Part shown: positions 60,243 through 64,000 of the stretch, one piece after another
How the letters are laid out: each line of letters opens with the position of its first letter
How positions within the stretch are numbered: the stretch's first letter is position 1
DNA from: Porphyromonas vaginalis
Lineage (GTDB): Bacteria > Bacteroidota > Bacteroidia > Bacteroidales > Porphyromonadaceae
Length of the DNA: 64,000 nucleotides
Assembly (NCBI RefSeq): GCF_958301595.1
Contig: NZ_CATQJU010000001.1
Span: forward strand, 992,001-1,056,000
Direction: 5' to 3'
Position numbers and translations under genes: made by a program
The notes under the pieces: generated by a model
Database searches by the model: none
Seen by the model: the letters and a program-made list of their open reading frames with translations, nothing else
What the model was told of the DNA's origin: nothing

Positions 60243-61027
60243 GAGTAATAATCGTAGAGGATGAGTACTTTACCGCCACTGGGCTGCAAGCACTCCTCAC
60301 TGAGATAGACCCTGACATAGAGGTGCTGACCATGCTGCAGAGTGTATCTGAGTGTGTCGAGTGGTTCGGGAGTCATCCGGAGCCTGATCTGGCTTTTATG
60401 GATATTCACCTGGCAGATGGACCCGTCTTTTCACTCTTTGAGCGGATTGAGGTGACCTGTCCGATCATCTTCACGACAGCTTATGAGGAGTATGCGCTGA
60501 AAGCGTTTGAGGTCAACAGTATCGACTACCTCCTCAAGCCGATCAAGGAGAGAGACCTCCAGAGAGCTCTAGATAAGGTGAAGCGGTTTAGTCATACGGA
60601 GCAGAGGGTAGACAACCAAGCTCTGATGGCTAAGATGATGCAGGCGCTCAATGAGTCGCAGATGAGCTACAAGAGCCACTTCCTGATCCCGTGGAGAGAT
60701 AAGCTGATCCCTATATCGGTGGACAAGATCGCCTACATACGTGCAGATAGTAAGGCTTCGGTCATAGTGACGACGGATAGGAAGGAGCACTTTGTCGACC
60801 TGTCATTAGAGAAGATGGCGCAGGAGCTCAATCCGAGGCTTTTCTTCCGAGCCAACAGGCAGTACATCGTGGCACACAGTGCGATACAGAGTATGTCGAC
60901 CTGGTTCGGTGGCAAGCTGACGGTGACCCTCGACATAGAGACTCCAGAGAAGATCGTAGTAAGCAAAGCGAAAAACAAAGAGTTTAAGGAGTGGTATCAG
61001 GGAGCTTACGATCCCACCACTAAGTGA
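60239..61027 (+). CDS. LytTR-family response regulator
   Basis: 262 residues. Receiver domain with VEDE (acidic pocket Glu7, Asp8), phospho-acceptor Asp55 (FMDIHLADG), FTTAYEEYALKAFEVNSIDYLLKP; then a linker and a LytTR DNA-binding domain (~155-255: DKLIPISVDKIAYIRADSKASVIVTTDRKEHFVDLSLEKM, FFRANRQYIV). Binds DNA through beta strands. Partner of the upstream kinase; the RND efflux genes begin 28 bases later and are its likely target. Confidence 0.93.
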   Translation: MRVIIVEDEYFTATGLQALLTEIDPDIEVLTMLQSVSECVEWFGSHPEPDLAFMDIHLADGPVFSLFERIEVTCPIIFTTAYEEYALKAFEVNSIDYLLKPIKERDLQRALDKVKRFSHTEQRVDNQALMAKMMQALNESQMSYKSHFLIPWRDKLIPISVDKIAYIRADSKASVIVTTDRKEHFVDLSLEKMAQELNPRLFFRANRQYIVAHSAIQSMSTWFGGKLTVTLDIETPEKIVVSKAKNKEFKEWYQGAYDPTTK

Positions 61028-61055
61028 TGTCGTAACGAATAGACATTAGCAAATC

Positions 61056-62471
61056 ATGAGATATAGACTTAATGGGAGGAGTTTTCTTCTCCTAGGCACG
61101 GCTCTTGTCTTTACCTTTGGGTGGCGTGCCGAGGCGCAGACCCAAGAGCAAGTGCAAGAGCCGATGTCGCTAGAGCAGTGTAGAGACCTCGCTCTAGAAC
61201 ACAACAAGCAGATACAGATGGCGCAGGCAGATGCCGTGGCCTCCGACTACTTAGTCCAGTCGGCCAAGACGAAGTATCTACCACGCGTCGACTTCGCTGG
61301 GGCGTGGATTAATCCGGGGGATAGAGCCTTGCGCCCCTTTGCGATCGACTTTAACATCCCAGGAGTGACACCGCCGGGGCTATCGATGCCGCTAGACTTC
61401 ATCAGTGTCGCTCCTCGGGAGATCTATACGGGTGGCTTCACCTTACGTCAGCCACTCTTTATGGGCGGTAAGATTGTCGAGGCAAATAAGATGGCGCGCT
61501 ACACCTCCGACCTAGCACATGAGAAGGTCAAGATGAAGGAGGCTGACGTCCTAGCCACTGTCGATGAGGCATACTGGCGCGTCCTCTCTGTACAGGAGAA
61601 GGTGCGCCTCGCTCAGACCTACAAGTCGCTCCTAGACCACCTCGTGCAGGACTTGGAGAATGTCTACGCCGAGGGCATGACGACTAGAAACGAAGTCCTG
61701 AAGGTGCAGGTCAAGCAAAACGAAGCGGAGCTTACCCTCGTGAAGGCGCAAAACGGCCTCCAGCTCTCCAAGATGCTACTCGGGCAGATCATTGGCCTAG
61801 AGGCTGAGCAGATTGAGCTAGATAGTGAGATCATTAGCGAGGAGCAGCTGAGCAGTCGTCTCTTGGCACTAGAGAGCAGTAATGCTGAGCGGGCTGAGAT
61901 CGTCATGCTGCGCAGCAAGCTCGCCCTCACGGAGTCGGCAAGAAAGATGGTCAAGTCGCAGTTCCTCCCCAACGTCTTCCTTACTGCTGGGTACAACTGG
62001 GTCGAGCCAAACGTCTACAAGGGTAGCCAGAGCAATCTCGGAGGAGACTGGATGGTAGGCATCGGTGTACAGGTGTCCATCCTCACGTGGGGAGATCGGA
62101 TACACCAGGTACATATAGCCGACCAAGAGGTAGCCAAGGCGGAGCTGGAGCTGCAAGATGCTCAGGAGATGATCACCCTGCAGGTACAGCAAAACAGATT
62201 TAAGCATGCCGAGGCACTTAAGAAGATGGAGCTGACGAAGCTCTCGAAGGAGCAGGCCGAGGAGAATCTCCGCATTACCAAAAACAACCTCCTGGAGGGG
62301 ATGAACAGCGTCCGTGACATCCTCGAGGCGCAGACTATGTGGGAGAAAGCCGCCTCCGAAGATATCGACGCCCGCGTAGAGGCTGCCGTGACGCTCTCTG
62401 AGCTTGAGAAGACCACCGGGGCGCTCTATCAGTATGCGACCGAGCATACACAGCCCCAAGAGGAGAAATAA
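61056..62471 (+). CDS. TolC-family outer-membrane efflux protein
   Basis: 471 residues. Signal peptide to about 29 (EAQTQ). Two long coiled TolC repeats (LEQCRDLALEHNKQIQMAQADAVASDYL, and again LALTESARKMVKSQFLPNVFLTAGYNW). It forms the outer-membrane duct of a tripartite pump with the adaptor and RND transporter that follow (39 bases to the adaptor). Confidence 0.93.
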   Translation: MRYRLNGRSFLLLGTALVFTFGWRAEAQTQEQVQEPMSLEQCRDLALEHNKQIQMAQADAVASDYLVQSAKTKYLPRVDFAGAWINPGDRALRPFAIDFNIPGVTPPGLSMPLDFISVAPREIYTGGFTLRQPLFMGGKIVEANKMARYTSDLAHEKVKMKEADVLATVDEAYWRVLSVQEKVRLAQTYKSLLDHLVQDLENVYAEGMTTRNEVLKVQVKQNEAELTLVKAQNGLQLSKMLLGQIIGLEAEQIELDSEIISEEQLSSRLLALESSNAERAEIVMLRSKLALTESARKMVKSQFLPNVFLTAGYNWVEPNVYKGSQSNLGGDWMVGIGVQVSILTWGDRIHQVHIADQEVAKAELELQDAQEMITLQVQQNRFKHAEALKKMELTKLSKEQAEENLRITKNNLLEGMNSVRDILEAQTMWEKAASEDIDARVEAAVTLSELEKTTGALYQYATEHTQPQEEK

Positions 62472-62510
62472 ATAGAAGATCAGAACTAGATAGAAAGATC
62501 ACATCACAAT

Positions 62511-63590
62511 ATGCATACTAAAGAACTTAAGAGCTACTTGCTCCCAACGATATTACTCCTGCTAACCTTAGGCTCCACAACTGCCTGCAACAAGCAAGGA
62601 GATCAGGATCAGAAGTCCGAAGCGGACAAAGTGATCCCCGTAACCATCGCGCAGGCTAAAGAGATGACCTTTATGCCGAGCGTTCGCTTCTCTGGTACAG
62701 CCGAAGCCTCCAAGAGTGCCAATCTAGGCACCGCGCTACCCGGCAAGGTAGAGCGCATACGCTACAGCAAGGGGAGCTTTGTACCCAAGGGGGCCGTCAT
62801 CGTAGAGATGTCGGACGAGATGCTATTACAGGCACAGGTGGAGAACGAAGCGATCAAGCGCGACTTCGACCGTGTCACACGTCTGAGAGAGAAAGAGAGC
62901 ATCAGCCAGATGGACTACGACCATGTCAAGGCTAAGTACGATGCCTCTGTCGCTAAGGTCGCGATGCTCAAGAAGAATACCTCCATCGTGGCACCCTTTA
63001 GCGGAGTCATCACGGAGATCATGATCAACGAGGGTGAGACCTACGCTTTCACCCCCAGCCTCAGCAGTGATCTCAAGCTCGAGAGCGGGATCGTCGAGCT
63101 GCGCCAGATCAATCCACTCAAAGCGACCATCGAGGTCAATGAGAAGGATCTGAGCTATATAGAGAAGGGGCAGCAAGCCACGATCATCTTCGACGCTTAT
63201 CCCGATGAGCCCGCTACGGGTAAGATCTCTTACATCTCTCCAGTCCTCTCATCGATGACGCGTACCGCCTCTGTAGAGGTCAATATCCCGAATAGCAACA
63301 ACCGGCTCAAGCCTGGCATGTACTGCAATGTCTCTATTGCCCTGCCCGAGCGCGAGGGACTATTTGTACCCCTCAATGCGATCTATCGTCTGGCGGGTAC
63401 GGCTGAGGAGTTTGTCTTCAAGCTCAACGAAGATGGCACGACCGTGAGCCGCATCGCCGTGAAGCGTGGCGAGATTAAGGACGGTTGGGTTTACGTAGAC
63501 AGCAATGAGGTCAAGAGCGGCGACACCATCATCGTAGATGGCAAGAACAAGCTCAGCGATGGCTCTAAGGTAAACGTGGTGAAGAAGTAA
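62511..63590 (+). CDS. RND efflux periplasmic adaptor (membrane fusion protein), lipoprotein
   Basis: 359 residues. Signal peptide with lipobox-like STTAC (Cys about 26). Lipoyl-like half-motif (GTALPGKVERIRYSKGSFVPKGAVIVEM), a helical hairpin (~85-150), second half-motif SIVAPFSGVITEIMINEGE, beta-barrel and membrane-proximal domains (KPGMYCNVSIALPE). Bridges the RND pump and the TolC duct. The next gene begins 4 bases after its stop. Confidence 0.93.
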   Translation: MHTKELKSYLLPTILLLLTLGSTTACNKQGDQDQKSEADKVIPVTIAQAKEMTFMPSVRFSGTAEASKSANLGTALPGKVERIRYSKGSFVPKGAVIVEMSDEMLLQAQVENEAIKRDFDRVTRLREKESISQMDYDHVKAKYDASVAKVAMLKKNTSIVAPFSGVITEIMINEGETYAFTPSLSSDLKLESGIVELRQINPLKATIEVNEKDLSYIEKGQQATIIFDAYPDEPATGKISYISPVLSSMTRTASVEVNIPNSNNRLKPGMYCNVSIALPEREGLFVPLNAIYRLAGTAEEFVFKLNEDGTTVSRIAVKRGEIKDGWVYVDSNEVKSGDTIIVDGKNKLSDGSKVNVVKK

Positions 63591-63594
63591 GCCT

Positions 63595-64000
63595 ATGAAA
63601 CTTCCCGAATTTGGTGTAAAACGGCCCATTGCGGCGGCGATGATCTTCGTCGCCATACTGGTCATCGGTGTCTTCTCGCTGACGAAGCTACCGCTAGACC
63701 TGATGCCAAACATGGAGTTCCCCTCCCTGACGGTCATCACGGTCTACCCAGGAGCCTCAGCGATAGAGGTCGAAGAGCAGGTCTCCAAGCCTCTGGAGGC
63801 AGTGCTCTCCTCGGCGGAGAACCTCGTCGAGATCAAGTCTATCTCTAAGGAGAATGTCTCCTTCATACAGCTCCGCTACGAGTGGGAGGAGGATATTACG
63901 GCTGCGGCAAACAATGCTCGAGACCTCCTCGAGCTGGTTAAGTCCCGTATGCCGTCGCAAGCTTATACGCCGATCATCTATAAGATTAACGCCTCCATGA
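63595..64000 (+). CDS. RND-family efflux transporter (3' part outside the window)
   Basis: First 135 codons are present. The N-terminus reads MKLPEFGVKRPIAAAMIFVAILVIGVFSL (first membrane helix), then LPLDLMPNMEFPSLTVITVYPGAS and EVEEQVSKPLEAVLSS, the start of the porter domain of AcrB/HAE1-type pumps. ATG at 63595. The gene runs off the right edge. Substrate unknown. Confidence 0.93.
   Translation, partial: MKLPEFGVKRPIAAAMIFVAILVIGVFSLTKLPLDLMPNMEFPSLTVITVYPGASAIEVEEQVSKPLEAVLSSAENLVEIKSISKENVSFIQLRYEWEEDITAAANNARDLLELVKSRMPSQAYTPIIYKINASM

Overview
The window looks like a chromosomal segment of a Bacteroidota bacterium, most likely a Porphyromonas species other than P. gingivalis. This assignment rests on gene content and promoter style, not on any database search. 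The supporting signs are many start regions preceded by the Bacteroidota -7 box TAnnTTTG, secreted proteins ending in type IX secretion (T9SS) sorting domains, an HmuY-type lipoprotein, DUF4827, DUF4252 and DUF3127 proteins, a SusC-like TonB receptor, and a moderate G+C of about half in coding DNA.

Layout. 1-877 is the end of ribD. 1221-3770 is a secreted S9 peptidase. 3783-5900 is a repeat-rich stretch holding an IS110-family element with a candidate bridge RNA. 5912-8092 is a copper-type P-ATPase. 8608-12632 is a minus-strand group of envelope proteins (Omp28-like lipoprotein, beta-barrel protein, TlpA-like thioredoxin, Ig-like lipoprotein). 12924-19758 is a tightly packed cobalamin late-assembly operon: a phosphatase-CobU fusion, then cobT, cobS, cobC, cobQ, cobD and cbiB. 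Together these take cobyrinic acid a,c-diamide/cobyric acid and dimethylbenzimidazole to cobalamin. 20265-25447 runs nrnA, DUF4827, glmM, rlmD and an AT-rich CopZ-like gene that looks acquired. 25752-28260 holds a GYF/CD225 protein and an ECF sigma module. 28564-32716 holds an HmuY-like lipoprotein, two T9SS cargo proteins and a small membrane protein. 32880-37283 is a lipoprotein/TonB-receptor pair. 38406-41685 holds cdaA, folP and a CoA-transferase. 42305-46476 is an O-acetylation cassette (MBOAT plus two SGNH proteins). 46508-50709 is a housekeeping run (DUF3109, manA, small membrane protein, PAS protein, rlmH, DUF3127, trpS). 51042-54494 is a large cysteine-rich LRR protein with a T9SS tail, followed by tRNA-Arg(CCG). 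55262-57846 is pgpH-aroK. 58274-58978 is a small outer-membrane barrel. 59115-61027 is a LytTR two-component pair, which runs into an RND efflux operon cut by the window end.

The intergenic DNA is unusually structured. Four copies of a ~285-bp element each carry five CCACGTGG palindromes with invariant 22/85/22/22-bp spacing. There is also a 3 x 162-bp tandem array with a 26-bp hairpin, a MITE-like element (two copies), GGACGCAC hairpins, and runs of short words (GGCTGTTAGCT, TTAGAGGTTAGAG, CTAGTGGCACTAG). The strongest candidates for something new are the CCACGTGG element and the RNA encoded upstream of the IS110 recombinase.
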